The translations under genes were made by a program, and so were the position numbers. The notes below the pieces were generated by a model. That model did no database searches. It was given only the letters and a program-made list of their open reading frames with translations, and had not been told where the DNA came from. Source: Plasmopara viticola (lineage: Eukaryota; Oomycota; Peronosporomycetes; Peronosporales; Peronosporaceae). Taken from it: a stretch of DNA of 64,000 nt. The stretch covers positions 558,001 through 622,000 of the forward strand of contig MBPM02000017.1 of NCBI GenBank assembly GCA_001695595.3. The letters run 5' to 3'. This document shows positions 10,453 through 22,441 of the stretch, in pieces; positions within the stretch are counted from its first letter, which is position 1; each line of letters begins with the position of its first letter.

Positions 10453-11811
10453 ATGCGTGAAATCCTGTCCATTCATCTTGGCCAAGGCGGCATCCAAGTC
10501 GGCAACGCGTGTTGGGAGCTCTATTGTCTCGAGCACGGCATTCAACCTGATGGTCAGATCCCTAGCGACTCAATTGCCATGGGCGACGACTCGTTTTCCA
10601 CGTTTTTCTCCGAAACAGGCTCTGGCAAACACGTACCACGGGCAGTGTTTGTCGACTTGGAGCCCACCGTCTGTGACGAGGTCCGAACGGGTACTTATCG
10701 TCAACTGTACCACCCGGAACAGATCATTTCTGGCAAAGAAGATGCTGCGAATAATTATGCACGTGGTCACTATACGATTGGCAAGGAAGTCGTCGACCTC
10801 GTGCTTGATCGAATTCGTAAACTTGCGGATGCTTGTACTGGCTTGCAAGGGTTTATGGTGTTCAATGCAGTGGGTGGTGGTACCGGTTCTGGTCTAGGCT
10901 CGTTGCTACTCGAGCGTCTATCAGTTGACTATGGACGAAAAAGTAAGCTTGGATTTACTATCTACCCGTCGCCTCTTGTATCATCGGCTATTGTGGAGCC
11001 ATACAACTCAGTATTGTCCACTCACTCGCTGCTGGAACACACGGACATTGCCGTGATGCTCGACAATGAAGCCATTTACGACATTTGCCGTCGATCTTTA
11101 GACATTGAGCGCCCGACGTACTCGAATCTCAATCGTCTGATTGCACAAGTGATTTCGTCACTCACGACTTCTCTTCGTTTTGATGGATCGCTTAATGTCG
11201 ATATCACTGAATTTCAGACGAATTTAGTGCCGTATCCACGTATCCATTTTATGCTGAGCTCGTATGCTCCTGTAATTTCGGCTGAAAAAGCCTATCACGA
11301 GCAATTGTCGGTGGCTGAGATCACGAATAGCGCGTTTGAGCCAACGTCCATGATGGCTAAATGCGACCCACGTCATGGCAAATATATGGCGACATGCCTC
11401 ATGTACCGAGGTGATGTCGTTCCAAAGGATGTAAACGCTGCAGTGGCTACGATCAAGACAAAACGCACGATTCAATTTGTCGATTGGTGTCCAACAGGCT
11501 TCAAGTGCGGCATTAATTACCAACCACCGTCTGTTGTGCCTGGTGGCGACTTGGCTCGTGTACAACGAGCTGTAGCCATGATTTCAAACACGAGTGCCAT
11601 TGCTGAAGTGTTTTCTCGCATTGATCACAAGTTTGATCTTATGTATGCGAAACGTGCGTTTGTCCACTGGTTCGTAGGCGAAGGGATGGAGGAAGGAGAG
11701 TTTTCAGAGGCACGGGAAGATCTTGCTGCGCTGGAGAAAGACTACGAAGAAGTGTCGGCTGAGACTGCCGAAGGCGAGGGCGAGGACGAGGAGTTTGGTG
11801 AAGAATACTAA
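10453..11811 (+). CDS. Alpha-tubulin, copy B
   Basis: A 452-residue alpha-tubulin, intronless, starting at ATG 10453 with [13 protein letters not shown]. It carries the same family motifs as copy A ([19 protein letters not shown]) and an acidic tail ending EFGEEY. The K40 loop reads [10 protein letters not shown], so Lys40 is absent here too. The region from about residue 240 to 430 is nearly identical to copy A in protein sequence. The main differences are in the N-terminal loop and the tail. Divergent orientation and a shared spacer suggest co-regulation. Confidence 0.96.
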   Translation: MREILSIHLGQGGIQVGNACWELYCLEHGIQPDGQIPSDSIAMGDDSFSTFFSETGSGKHVPRAVFVDLEPTVCDEVRTGTYRQLYHPEQIISGKEDAANNYARGHYTIGKEVVDLVLDRIRKLADACTGLQGFMVFNAVGGGTGSGLGSLLLERLSVDYGRKSKLGFTIYPSPLVSSAIVEPYNSVLSTHSLLEHTDIAVMLDNEAIYDICRRSLDIERPTYSNLNRLIAQVISSLTTSLRFDGSLNVDITEFQTNLVPYPRIHFMLSSYAPVISAEKAYHEQLSVAEITNSAFEPTSMMAKCDPRHGKYMATCLMYRGDVVPKDVNAAVATIKTKRTIQFVDWCPTGFKCGINYQPPSVVPGGDLARVQRAVAMISNTSAIAEVFSRIDHKFDLMYAKRAFVHWFVGEGMEEGEFSEAREDLAALEKDYEEVSAETAEGEGEDEEFGEEY

Positions 11812-12082
11812 GCAATCAAGCTTTGCCTTGGTGGTGACTTTGAACTCGCCTTAAAATTGACATTTTCTTCTACAATTTTCAATTTAAGAGATGAAATTGT
11901 TGGTTTAGGCTAACATAAACATTTGAGTTTTCAGTGACGTTTACTGCAATCACTTTCTATTAATGATTATTTTTGCGGGTGCTGCCGGAACTCGTCCCAT
12001 AATAGTTCTCTACTTGACAGTTGCAGTTGATTCTCTCAAACATACTTAAAGGTTTTGCTGAGCAGCGGCAGCACCTTCAATC

Positions 12083-13169
12083 ATGTTCGATGGGTATTTC
12101 GAAGACTATGAACACGCTCGAGAAATGGCGATGAAGGCCATTGACGAGTATGCGCACGCTTCCGACCCAGGTGAGTGCTTTGTTAGTGCATGGAAGTGGC
12201 ACGATGTAATGTGAATGATTTGATTCAGTCAAACGCGAGGAGCTTGTTGTATGTGCGAAAGGCTGTGTTGATGAAGTCGAGCGATATGTACGAATTGATG
12301 TGAACCTTTGTGGATGGATGTCGGCATCAATTGAGATATATGCGATGGTAGATTCGCATATTGGAGAATGAAGCGAAACATGGCTCGACTTCTGTTGCGA
12401 GAAAAAAGATGATGGAACAGGTGCGCCACTGTAAGACGAAATGGACTGGGTTGAAGACGTCGCTGGAGAAGGAAGTTTTGATTGGTGATGCTCGTGCGGG
12501 AAAATCACCCGATTCATGGAAAAATGCCGAGACGGTGGGAAATTGAATTATTGTTAGGTTGCGCCAGAACTGGTAATTTAAGTAGTTTTCGTTGATGCAG
12601 ATGGAGCAAATGGAGCGTTGTGCCGAACGCGTCGACCGGTTCTTAGTCTTTATTTTTTAATTGTTTTTATGAGATGAAAGGTTCGATATGTTGGTAGGAA
12701 TGGACGTCATTTGGATGAAGCTCAGCGCACTCTAGCCCACACAGAAGCGATTGGTATGGAGTGACTTATTCTTGTAAAAAAAATAGCTGTTTACACTTAC
12801 TCTATTGTTCACTCCAGCGGAAAATGTTGCCAATAATTTACAACAGCAACGCAACCAGCTGGAGCATACTGAACTGAATGTACGTTTTTGTATCCCTTTC
12901 TAGTGCATATCATTTAGTCTGATGGATTTCTATTATCGAATTACTAGGTTGCACAAACACATGAAGACACTGAAGAAGCAAAGGGCTATATTCGATCGAT
13001 GGCGTGCAAAGCGTTGGCCAGTCGAGTGTTGTTGTTGTTTGTGATATTGGCACTTGTCATTGCTATTGTACTGGTTTCGTACTACAAATGGTATCCGCGC
13101 AACAAGAAGGACCACTTAGGCATCTTGCCTGGATCGAACAATTCTACATCTAATAGTACTAGCTCATAA
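12083..13169 (+). CDS. VTI1: Vti1-like Qb-SNARE, seven exons
   Basis: Membrane-fusion protein of the Golgi/endosome route. Exons: 12083-12170, 12229-12287, 12352-12534, 12601-12638, 12698-12753, 12818-12879, 12948-13169. All introns are GT-AG and the phases close to give 235 residues, the usual Vti1 size. The N-terminal half (FDGYFEDYEHAREMAMKAI ... VRHCKTKWTGLKTSLEKE) matches the three-helix Vti1 N domain. The SNARE helix includes RTLAHTEAIAENVANNLQQQ, with a Gln at the expected zero layer. A single C-terminal anchor (VLLLFVILALVIAIVLVSYY) is followed by an unusually long tail rich in Asn and Ser. Small introns may be misplaced by a few bases. The Vti1 assignment over other Qb-SNAREs is likely but not proven. 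Confidence 0.82.
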
Positions 13170-13284
13170 GTTTTAACGCAACAAAACATGGTATTTTACA
13201 ACAGCTCGTAGTTTAAACATAATTTTATTTGATTCTGAAAAAGTCACAAGTAGTTTTGCAACACTCAAGCGCAACTTTACAAAG

Positions 13285-14229
13285 TTAGACCAAGCATCCA
13301 TAGTCCGGTGAAATTTGTAAAAACACGTCGTCGAAGAACCTGTCGCTACTGTAATCTACATGACTTGCATGGGCCGTAAACTCTTCGTCCGCATCATTCA
13401 ACGATCGTACATCAATGTACTTGGTTTCCGATGGCAAAAAATCAAATTCTGCATTATTAAACCCACTTGACGGAAAGTCATCTCCATCCACTTTCTTGTT
13501 CGTCAGTGGCATTTTCAAACCGTCAGGTGCATAGTCGAAATCTTGATCTTCACTCTTAAACGTCAAGTGAGACGGTGGCAATTGTACCACTTGACTCCTT
13601 CGCATTCTCAAGTGAGAAGCTCCAGCCGGAAGGACATCTTTCATTGATTTATTGTCTCTGTCCATTGGGCTTACAGTACAGTCATAACAAGCCCCTTCAT
13701 TCCCAACCCGAGGACTTGATGCAAACGAGTCGTTGCCATCTTCCGACTCGACGTCCTCGTCATCGCTCAGCACGTTCGGTCCGAGACGACCGGACGGGTC
13801 AAGGCCGTACGTCTCAGGAGCCATCAATTTGTCCAATTGGCGCTTAAAGGTCGTATATTGCGCCTGTTGCTTGTCACTAAGTGGCGCTTGCTCTCTACAT
13901 CGATGGAGCTCATGAAGAGACCGCTTGAGACTTCGCACTTTACGGTACGGCCAGTGACGAATCCCAATCGCCCGACAACGTTTTTTAAACGCTGTAGCAC
14001 GCACGCCAAACTTTTCGGCTGCTACTTTTAGAGGCAAGTGAAAGTGCAGACTAAAAGCCTCAAAGTTGCATGCGGGCGACATGGACAGGAACGCGCTCTT
14101 CCTCGCAGCGTGGACGCGCGCGGCGTGGCCGTCACTCGAACCCGGGCTGTGCGTATAGACGTCTGCAAGATTTGAGACAAGTTGCAAGTTGAGAGGTGGT
14201 AAAGGTTCAAAGTGGTGCAACATTGTCAT
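13285..14229 (-). CDS. RWP-RK domain transcription factor
   Basis: A 314-residue intronless protein. Residues about 56-110 are an RWP-RK DNA-binding domain: LPLKVAAEKFGVRATAFKKR, then CRAIGIRHWPYRKVRSLKR, containing the signature variant RHWPYRK. A charged linker and an acidic, Ser/Asp-rich C-terminal half follow, which could act as an activation region. In plants and algae the family regulates nitrogen responses and gametogenesis; oomycetes carry an expanded family. Target genes cannot be told from this window. Start is ATG at 14229, with a second ATG two codons inside. Confidence 0.9.
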   Translation of the reverse strand: MTMLHHFEPLPPLNLQLVSNLADVYTHSPGSSDGHAARVHAARKSAFLSMSPACNFEAFSLHFHLPLKVAAEKFGVRATAFKKRCRAIGIRHWPYRKVRSLKRSLHELHRCREQAPLSDKQQAQYTTFKRQLDKLMAPETYGLDPSGRLGPNVLSDDEDVESEDGNDSFASSPRVGNEGACYDCTVSPMDRDNKSMKDVLPAGASHLRMRRSQVVQLPPSHLTFKSEDQDFDYAPDGLKMPLTNKKVDGDDFPSSGFNNAEFDFLPSETKYIDVRSLNDADEEFTAHASHVDYSSDRFFDDVFLQISPDYGCLV

Positions 14230-14882
14230 TCAAGAATAATTAGCTGTTGCGTCGTGTTACTTGTGCACGCCAAAGCGCAAATGGAAATGACAACGGAAAG
14301 AAAGATCGCAAAACCATTTCCACGATTCGTATGCAAGATACTATGCAAGAGATTTTAGAAAAAGAGGCAGCGAAACGGCGAGGGCTGAACTCACCGTTGG
14401 GAACGTGAGCCCATGACTTTGCTGGTATGAAGTATTTGGCTGGATTGTCAACGGAAAACACGGAGCGTGCTAAAAGAAGTGCATGTGGCAGGGCAGGAAG
14501 TCTGCGAGGATGACATCCCCTCGTTTGCAGAGCGTTAGGTACCGTTTGAGTCGTATCAACTTCAACGCCTAGTGTAAATTTTTAGCTGCAATTTCGAAAT
14601 AGCATTAATTATACACGATAAAAATAAAGATTACTGCTACATCTAATACTAACCTCCGTCCGCGCTTCGTTCTTTTGGTTGCAATGTTCAGCGTGTTTTG
14701 CCTGCAATTCGACACTTTTTGCTAAAATTGTCACCCGTGGCAACATCCTTTTGCTATGAGAAGCTCTGACTATGACTCGACTAACTTCAACTTGCTATCA
14801 TCAAAAATAGAAGAGTGTCCACGTTTAAATTGCATCATTCACTTTGACGATGCTGGCCATTGAAAGCAAATGTCAACAACTG
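14230..14882. other. Intergenic gap, nothing recognised
   Basis: Upstream region of the RWP-RK gene plus the 3' flank of the coiled-coil gene. Only a short unassignable ORF (14240-14461, minus) is present. Confidence 0.45.
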
Positions 14883-16423
14883 TTACGTGTTGCCACTTTC
14901 GACACTCGTTTGCATTGTCACGTGTGAATGCAATTTGGCAAACTCGTCCGGTAAACCAGTTTCCCCTTGACGCATCGTGTCCATATAATGTTTGCCTTTA
15001 AAAACCGGGAACACTTTGGCCGTCAGCAACTTGAGCACCTGATCCTTCTCCATCAACTTTTCAACAAGTCGGTGCCGCTCAGACGACTTCAAACGATTCT
15101 CAGATTGCTTCTCAACTTGTTGTGTATTGCCAACTATACTGCTACTGCTGATAACAACCGGAAGCTGCGAGACGCGCGCAACCTCTGCGCGAACATCTTT
15201 AACACATTCTTTAAGAATGTTTTCGAGCTCTGAGTGGCTTTGCAGCTCGAATTTGTACGCTGTACGCACTTGCTGTAAATTCCGTCGTTCTACCTCCAGC
15301 AAACGTTTCAGTCGCTTGATCACCTCCTTGTATCGATTATCGCTATCCAATACAACCACTTTGTTCACTTCTGCTGTATTAGGTCGCTTGGCCAGCGCCA
15401 TAGTGGCCATGGAATTTTGATTACGCATTTTCGGTAGTGCGCTGGTGGAGGCGGAGAAAAGATATGACTGCGACAGTGACGGTTCGTTATGCTGAAGCTG
15501 TCCAGAGCCTGACTTATTTAAATGCTGACGTAAAGTTTCTACTTCCAAGCGTAAGGATGCGTTGTCTTTTTTGACAGTCACGAGCTGTTTCACAAGAAAG
15601 TCGCGATCGTTCTCTTGCGCGGCAAATTGCGTCTTGAGTCGATGATTTTCGCGGCTTAAGCTTTGATTTAAACGGTCGAGACGATCGGCAAGTTCTTTTG
15701 TCCATTCGACTTCATTCTCCAGCTGTTTGCTCTTCTCAACCCACGCAAAAGCTCCGTCGTCAGTCTTGTTCTTTTCTGATTCCAGCTCCTCTTGCACGCT
15801 ATACAGTCGTGCTCGGAATGCTCGCAAGAGATCCTTTTCTTGTTCTATAGATGACAAAAAGTTAGACCATTTGAACCTGCTACCGATACACATACTTACT
15901 TGCCTTGTAAAACTTCGCTCGTACGGTTCTGTACTTGATCGACACTGACAAGAATGTCACGGTGCATGGAGCGCACGCGGTTCATAGCAGCATCCAACGT
16001 GTTTTCTTTGCTCTTCTTTGCTCTGGAATCCGACAGCAGACCCTCCAGTTCACTGATACGAATTTTGTACTGCCGTTCTCTTCGAATGTAGCTTTCCTAG
16101 GCGTACTAACGTTTGCTAATCATCTAGAACCCCCAATATTATAAGATAATCAAACCTGTCTTCTCGCAAGTTCCTCATTTAATTGGGCGACACTGTCTTT
16201 CCTGTGCTCGTTGGCAGAGCTGAACTCATTTAGCGATAAAGCTGCTGCAGTTTGGTCAGCACTTATACCAAGAAATTTGCTGCGAGATTTAGCAGTGCTG
16301 TCGTCAGTAATACCGGGCTGCAACAAGTGTAAACATAAGCAAATTAATTCTTCTGCTATTTGGAGAAGACCTTACCTTTGGTCCCGTTGCCAATTTGCTT
16401 ACTTTACTGCCTCTCATGGGCAT
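14883..16423 (-). CDS. Coiled-coil protein, four exons, one GC-AG intron
   Basis: Exons 16376-16423, 16156-16317, 15904-16096 and 14883-15844 give 454 residues. Much of it is heptad-rich helix: an ESYIRRERQYKIRISELEGL segment, then LLRAFRARLYSVQEELESEK, then a long coil to about residue 270. A Ser/Gln-rich break and a second coil (YKEVIKRLKRLLEVERRNLQ) follow. The third intron (15845-15903) needs a GC donor (CAAG|GCAAGT); a GT donor three bases away breaks the frame. Coils of this kind are common in ciliary and centrosomal proteins, but I cannot name the family. Start is uncertain: MPMRGSK at 16423 was chosen, and the frame stays open to ATGs at 16510 and 16516. Confidence 0.7.
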
Positions 16424-16709
16424 TAAGATCTGTAATAATTTGCAAACCAAAAGGACGTGTCCAACAGCATCAACAACTAAACACCGATTGCTCTGAGCAC
16501 GTATCGCCATTAACAAGTATTTTTAACACCCGATTTCTAAATATGTTCATTGAGGAATTTACTCAACCGATCGGATGAGACTCCAGCCTCGACTTTAAAA
16601 TTAAAGTCAGCGTTCCAGCGTTTACTCAGACATTCTAGGCGCTGTATTTACGACGCCAGGCATTATCCTAATGCCACGGTCGCGTCTATAACGCTTACAT
16701 TAAGGTTCA

Positions 16710-19700
16710 TTATCGCAATTGCAAAGGGTCTGTAGTCAGTTGAGTCTCCAGGACCTGCAACTCACGGCCTATCTTTGAAATTGCTGCTAAATGGTGAGGT
16801 AATGGCGACTGCCTCTCCATCGTGATTGGATGCATCGTCAAGTACGACAAAGCGTGAAAATCCCGCAAGATAATAATCATCGCACTCGATGGTATCGATT
16901 CTTGCACGTCCATGATTTCGGCATTGGAAATATCGTTAAACAGTACAAGTACCAATGCCACCTTAAGTATTCTTGCCTCTCGCGTGTGAGACAACGAGTG
17001 CTGGCCGTGTATATTTGTGGTGGACTTCCATGCATCGCTGCCTGTATAGTACACAGCACGGCTGCTATCGCAAGCTGTTGTGTTTTCTTGAGGAGAAATG
17101 ACAGCGAATCCGATATTGTCGGAGGCATACAGCACTGTCGAGGATGGATTTTCACGCAACTGCACCTCTTCAGACGACGCAGCAGTGAGCTGGACAAGCA
17201 AAATGCGCGATAAAAGAGGCTTGTACATCAGGGATATCATCTCTGTTATCCGATTAGATCGCAAAAGTTTCCATGCTATTTGCTCTTTGTCGTCCAAGCA
17301 CGATGCACCAGCTAGACCTGTCAGTCGTGTGATTACAAGCACACTTTTTTCACCGAAAAGCAAAGAAAATTCTACCATTTTCTGCACTGTTTCCATCAAA
17401 GCGTCTTCAAGCCCCTGACCATTTTCTCCCTCTTTGATCGCAATCATGGAAGTCTCTAGGATTGATCCAACAGCATCAGTGCAACTGCAAGCGATCCACT
17501 TTCCATCTTGTGACAACAGATAGCCACCGTAAACAAAAGGTTGCTTTGTCTGATCGGCACTGTCCACAGTAGGCGTTTCGACACGCCAATCTGCTAAGTG
17601 ATATAGCCGCTCGCAAATAAAACGTGACCGCCCACTAGTCCCGACAACGCTATCGCAGGGCTTAAGAGCCAAATTCTCGTATACACGATCATAAAGACTA
17701 AAGCAATTGGGCATGAGTACGAATGGACTTGGATTTACATCTACTTCATACAAGTCATCCAAGAACAACATCTCGATTGTCACGCTCAGTCTCCATTGAC
17801 TAACTTTGGCAATGTCTTGTGTACCAAATAAACCGCTGGAAAAAGCACCCAACGCCCACATTTTGTGCTTTATGTCGCTTCGACGAAAAGGGGACACTAC
17901 ATACACAACGGAAGCAGCAGCGGATCGTGAAAATGCTTGTTTCCTCTTTACCGCACGGGAAGATAGAATAGGATTTAACAACATTCCAGCAGCACGAAAA
18001 TTAGCAAAGGGGTCCAACATACTCTCAGCGCAATCCACAAGTATCACTCCGTTAGCAGCATCAACGTTTGTATAGTGATTACCTTCCACTTGACTAAGTT
18101 CGATTGGGGCAAAATCGCCCAGGTGACATTGTCCATACATGCTACGAAAGCAGGTAACGTACGAGAGCGCAAGAGATGCGAGCCACTGCGATTGAGACTG
18201 TGGACATACAATGACATAGTCCAATAGTTTTGGCGCTGCTACTGGATGTAGATCACGCAATAAATATTCTGAAATAATAGCGGGTTTAACATGGTAGATC
18301 GACTCGAGCGTTGATACACATACTTTCGGTTCGTCCACAATAACACATTCTATTTGCTTTGTGTCAATTGGCGTCGTGGGAGCTTGCATGAAATCTTCAA
18401 AAATCATCCATCGTCGATCTCGGGTCGCTTTTTGCACTTCGATTTCATTCGTGTCTTCCTTTTTCAAAAGCACGACTAAATTTTGTATATAGGGCTGCAC
18501 ACAATTTACAATGTCGTTCTTGACCGAAGCACTTGCAGCAGAAGCCCGAAAGCTTGTGTGTGCAGACCACATTTTGATCCCATCAGGCTCTTGTCGCCAT
18601 GTAACTATTGCATCTGACGCTGACATTTGGATGCCCAGCAAGATCTCGCCGTCAATTACCTTGACATGATCCGCGCTCCTCCACTTTTTTGACAAAATCT
18701 GACTTGCCTGAGCTTTGAAGGCATTTTCGTCAAAATCAAGTAAAAGACGACGTTGTTGTTCTTTCTGTGCCTGACGACCATTTTTTGAGTACTGCATATT
18801 TGTGTACTCGGATTTCCAGTACTTAAATCGGTCCGAATGCAGACGACGACGCAGTTGTTCAGCTGTTGCACAATTGATCGAAAGTCGACCTACAGTGGCT
18901 CGATGGCCTGGAGGAATATATGTCTCTGCATTCGGCACAAACTTGGCTTTAGCGGAAACACTAGCGGAATACCTTTTCTCGGTGATTCTTGTTTCTTCAT
19001 CGACATAATCTTGAAGTGCCTGTAACAAAGGATGTTTCTTTACTGGCCGGCCATCCAGTACTTCCTGTTGTTCATCATAAGAGAGCGATTCCACAAGTGA
19101 CACAGCCACACTTAAAGGCTTCGTGTCCTTCCTTGGCTTAGTTGATAAAGACTCTGACTTCGTGCACGAGGTTTTCGTCATGGACATGAGCTGGACAGAG
19201 TCTGGAATTGTTCTTTTTTTGCCATTACACGGTACAATTTTTACACCTGGAGCAGTTCCGTTTAAATTCATCAAGCCCAGCATCAACGAATACGCCGATT
19301 CCTTTCCCATCATTACTTTTTGAACTTTTCGCCGTCGTTTAAAACGTTTAACTTCAGAATCAACATGCAAAAGCAATCGATCGTTTCGAGGAAGCGTCAT
19401 GCGGACAATCGAACCAGCTGCATGTGGTGAATTCACATGAATATCCGGTGATACTGGCACAAAAGATTCGACAGTCTCTGTCGAATCGGCCCTGTCACGC
19501 TTTCGTTGTGCTTTGGAAACTCCACTAGTCACTGGCCTTCGCAACAATTCGTCTGTTTCCACCTCTGTCTCTTGATTATTATCGTCATCTTCTTCATCTG
19601 CATCTTCTTCATTATCATCCTTTGTCACCTCGTCTTCCTTTCCATTATCATCATTTTCACTCAACCGACGCTTATGCCTCCGTTTCGAGACTGCACGAAA

Positions 19701-20606
19701 CCATGGCACTACGTCTTTGTGCTTTGTTTCCGCAATTATCCGTGGTACAAGTCCGTCTTTTGAATGCCAAACATCCACGACCGAATGGTCCTTCTGTGAT
19801 GGCAGCCCCACAAGTCGCTCCCACGAACATCTTGAATCTCCCAATTCATCATCCTCCGACAACGAGTCATCTCTCTTCACCACATTTACTGACACCGTGA
19901 GTAAATGACTCAATTCAAACAATCGAAACTGCAGTTGAAAAGCTGGTGTCGGAAACGTCTCTTCTAAATAAATTTCAACATGATTGAGCCGTGTGAGCGA
20001 CGGGCAGCGAAATATAAACTTGGCATCATTAGGCTTGAAATAACCGTCTTCTGTCAATATAAACTCCTCTTGAGCGATTAACTTGTTGCTTAGCACCGAA
20101 GCTAGCGCCGCGAAAAAACGTTTTTGAATGAATTTGTCTAAAATTTGAGCTTTGTCCGTCCACGATCCTGTGGAAGTCTCATAGACGCCTGTAGGGGGCT
20201 CAGCAGGAATTGTGCTCTGCATATTATTGACAATAAACACCCAGACTTTGGTAGAGTCTTCCTTCGGATCCTTGGTAAGGACACAAACAGCATTGCGCTG
20301 GTGCAAACGCTGTAAATAGACCCTTAAAGCTGCGTCTTCCGTCCGCACGAGCCCAGATTGAGTCACCTTCTTGGAGCTTGTCTTTTTCTTGATACTATCT
20401 GTGACTGGCGCGAGGCCAAACACATGCCATTGAAGAGACACCAGCTCGCACTAGTCATACAGAAATATTAAAGCAATTTCAGTATGTAATGTCAGTCAAG
20501 CATAGCTTTAAAGATCCCTCGATACAAAAAAACCATCACTCTGCGCGCTACGTACGAGGACGAAGGAGTTGGTCGTGAGCGTCGGAGCCGTACCCGTTAG
20601 CTCCAT
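16710..20606 (-). CDS. MED13: Mediator complex subunit 13 (CDK8 module)
   Basis: Links the CDK8 kinase module to core Mediator in RNA polymerase II regulation. The protein is 1263 residues in two exons: 20556-20606 (MELTGTAPTLTTNSFVL) and 16710-20450, joined by a 105-base GT-AG intron. The large exon alone has no ATG near its 5' end and an upstream stop at the splice acceptor, so exon 1 is needed. The N-terminus (CELVSLQWHVFG) aligns in style with the MED13 TGIKWK region. The C-terminal half shows the PIWI-like MID region: NPSPFVLMP, YGGYLLSQDGKWIACSCTD, and the terminal FHALSYLTMHP..RQSPLPHHL block. An acidic low-complexity stretch lies near residues 285-325. It is shorter than animal MED13 (over 2000 residues). 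Confidence 0.85.
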
Positions 20607-22441
20607 CACGAGCGGCTTGATCAGACGCGACAGATGGATCAGAGGCCAATATAGTAAAGAAGACGTTTCCTACGCACTGCCACAAGTCCGCGGATACGCG
20701 CACTGCTGATCCGCACGGTATGAATTTTGTGCGCGCGGGCGCGGACGCAAATAATATCGGCATAAACAGGTTTTAGCTACAATATGTGTATCACACAAAG
20801 TATCGAGACATGGCTACATTAACTTCAAGCGCATGACTGATTGACTCATTACAAAATTTAGTGGCAAAATGAAACGATAAGAGATGGAGAGGAGAATCGC
20901 CTTGTATCAGTAGCGGCGTCGCCTTGCTCGTGTGTAGTCGTTAGCACCAATTTACGGGAAATACGCCAGCGCATCACTTCACTCACCATTTACTTGAGTG
21001 AAATTATCATTTGCAGCTACAGAATTTGTCGTAGATATAGAAGCTGCTCTTAACTCCCAAAGTCAATCCGGTCAACTACAATTTGCTGATGCTTGGTGTT
21101 GGTAGTGACACCATCTTGGCTACACTTTTCTTTGTGTAACGAAAGTCCAAGCACAGATTCGTAAGCAGCTCCACTCCACCAAAAGGCTTTGTCAAAATCA
21201 GTCCGGTCGGCTGCAGATTTGGTGTTGGTAGTGACGCCATCTTGGCTACAATTTCTTCTGTGGTACATAAGTCCACCTTTGATTAGTAAGCAGATCTACA
21301 CCAGCAAAAGGCTTTGCCACTTATCACTGTTCGCTTACTGACTACTCGTTGATTAGTGAGTTGTTACAAGGATACAAAGGTGATTTACGGATGGTTGACC
21401 CCAGAAAATTTCCTGGTTTTCATAGGCTTGTTAAAGTCAATACTCCCTTACTGCAACCAAAAAAAAGTTACCAGCTCAAGACTTGCTTAGGTTTGACACT
21501 AGAGCTTTGACCATGAATTCTTAACATATTGCCGTGATCAAGAGCCCCGGCAGCATTTCTATTCAGCTATCCTCTCGAACATTTGCGTCAAATTTATGTT
21601 AGGCCGACTATATTCCTACGGCTTAGCAAGTAAATTTAGTTGACTTTCGTTTAGACGGCGTCATGAAAGGGTGGGGTGAGCACAACAAGCTAAATCCAAA
21701 CGCCGTCGTTACGGCCAAAGTAACAGAACTGCTAATCAGGTTCTAATCAAGATGTAGATACTGTGAGCTCAGGCTGCAGCCAAGGAAGTCGACTGTACAC
21801 CAACCAAAGTGAAATAATATAACTGAATAGATTGACAAGAGCGAAGAAGAAGTCTTGATTGGATTCGTTGCAAAAACGTTGGAGACGGCTTTGATTTTGT
21901 CATTCTCGCCAGACAAGAAGGAAGCCATTGGAGAGCTTTGCATTAAGGCGTTATGATCTGACGTCTTTTTGATTGATAAAAAAATGCGATAACGGTCTAA
22001 ACGTTTTCATGTCGACGTGTGTCATTGCATGGAACTGCTTGATTAGAAGTGGCAAAAAAATTTTGGGCAGGTTTGGTGCGTAAATAAACACGGTATACGG
22101 TGTGTGCACACGATAAGAAGCTATGCAGTTTGGTTGTTCATTGTGTTCTTGTATATATATATATATTCGGCATGTGACACGATGTCGAAAAGTGCACCAG
22201 AGGAATGACAAAGAGAGAATATTGAGCACAATTTGTGATAAACATCGATGAAGTAGACAAGTGGGTTGCACAAATTATAAATTGCAGCCAGATAAATCGT
22301 CAAATGTAAAAAGTGCATCGATTGAGCCATCCTGTCACGACATTAAAAGCGTAAACGAGAGAAAAGCACATTAAATCCTACCATGCTATTTTTCTTGGAA
22401 ATGTCAAAGACGACATGGGTTACTCGGATTTCGTCAGCAGA
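20607..22441. other. 1.8-kb gap with a tandem repeat and AT microsatellite
   Basis: Between MED13 and the prolidase there is no supported gene. It contains the tandem repeat at 21060-21320 (listed separately) and an alternating TA run at about 22151-22167. The small ORFs in it are not convincing. Confidence 0.55.
21060..21320. repeat. Imperfect tandem duplication, unit about 130 bases
   Basis: Two diverged copies stand in direct order. Shared landmarks in both are CAATCCGGTC/CAGTCCGGTC, GGTGTTGGTAGTGACRCCAT followed by CTTGGCTACA, the GTAAGCAG block, and CCA(C/G)CAAAAGGCTTTG. The copies begin near 21062 and 21199. On the minus strand both read AKM(V/A)SLPTP in one frame, so the unit may derive from a coding sequence, but no family was recognised. 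Confidence 0.7.
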
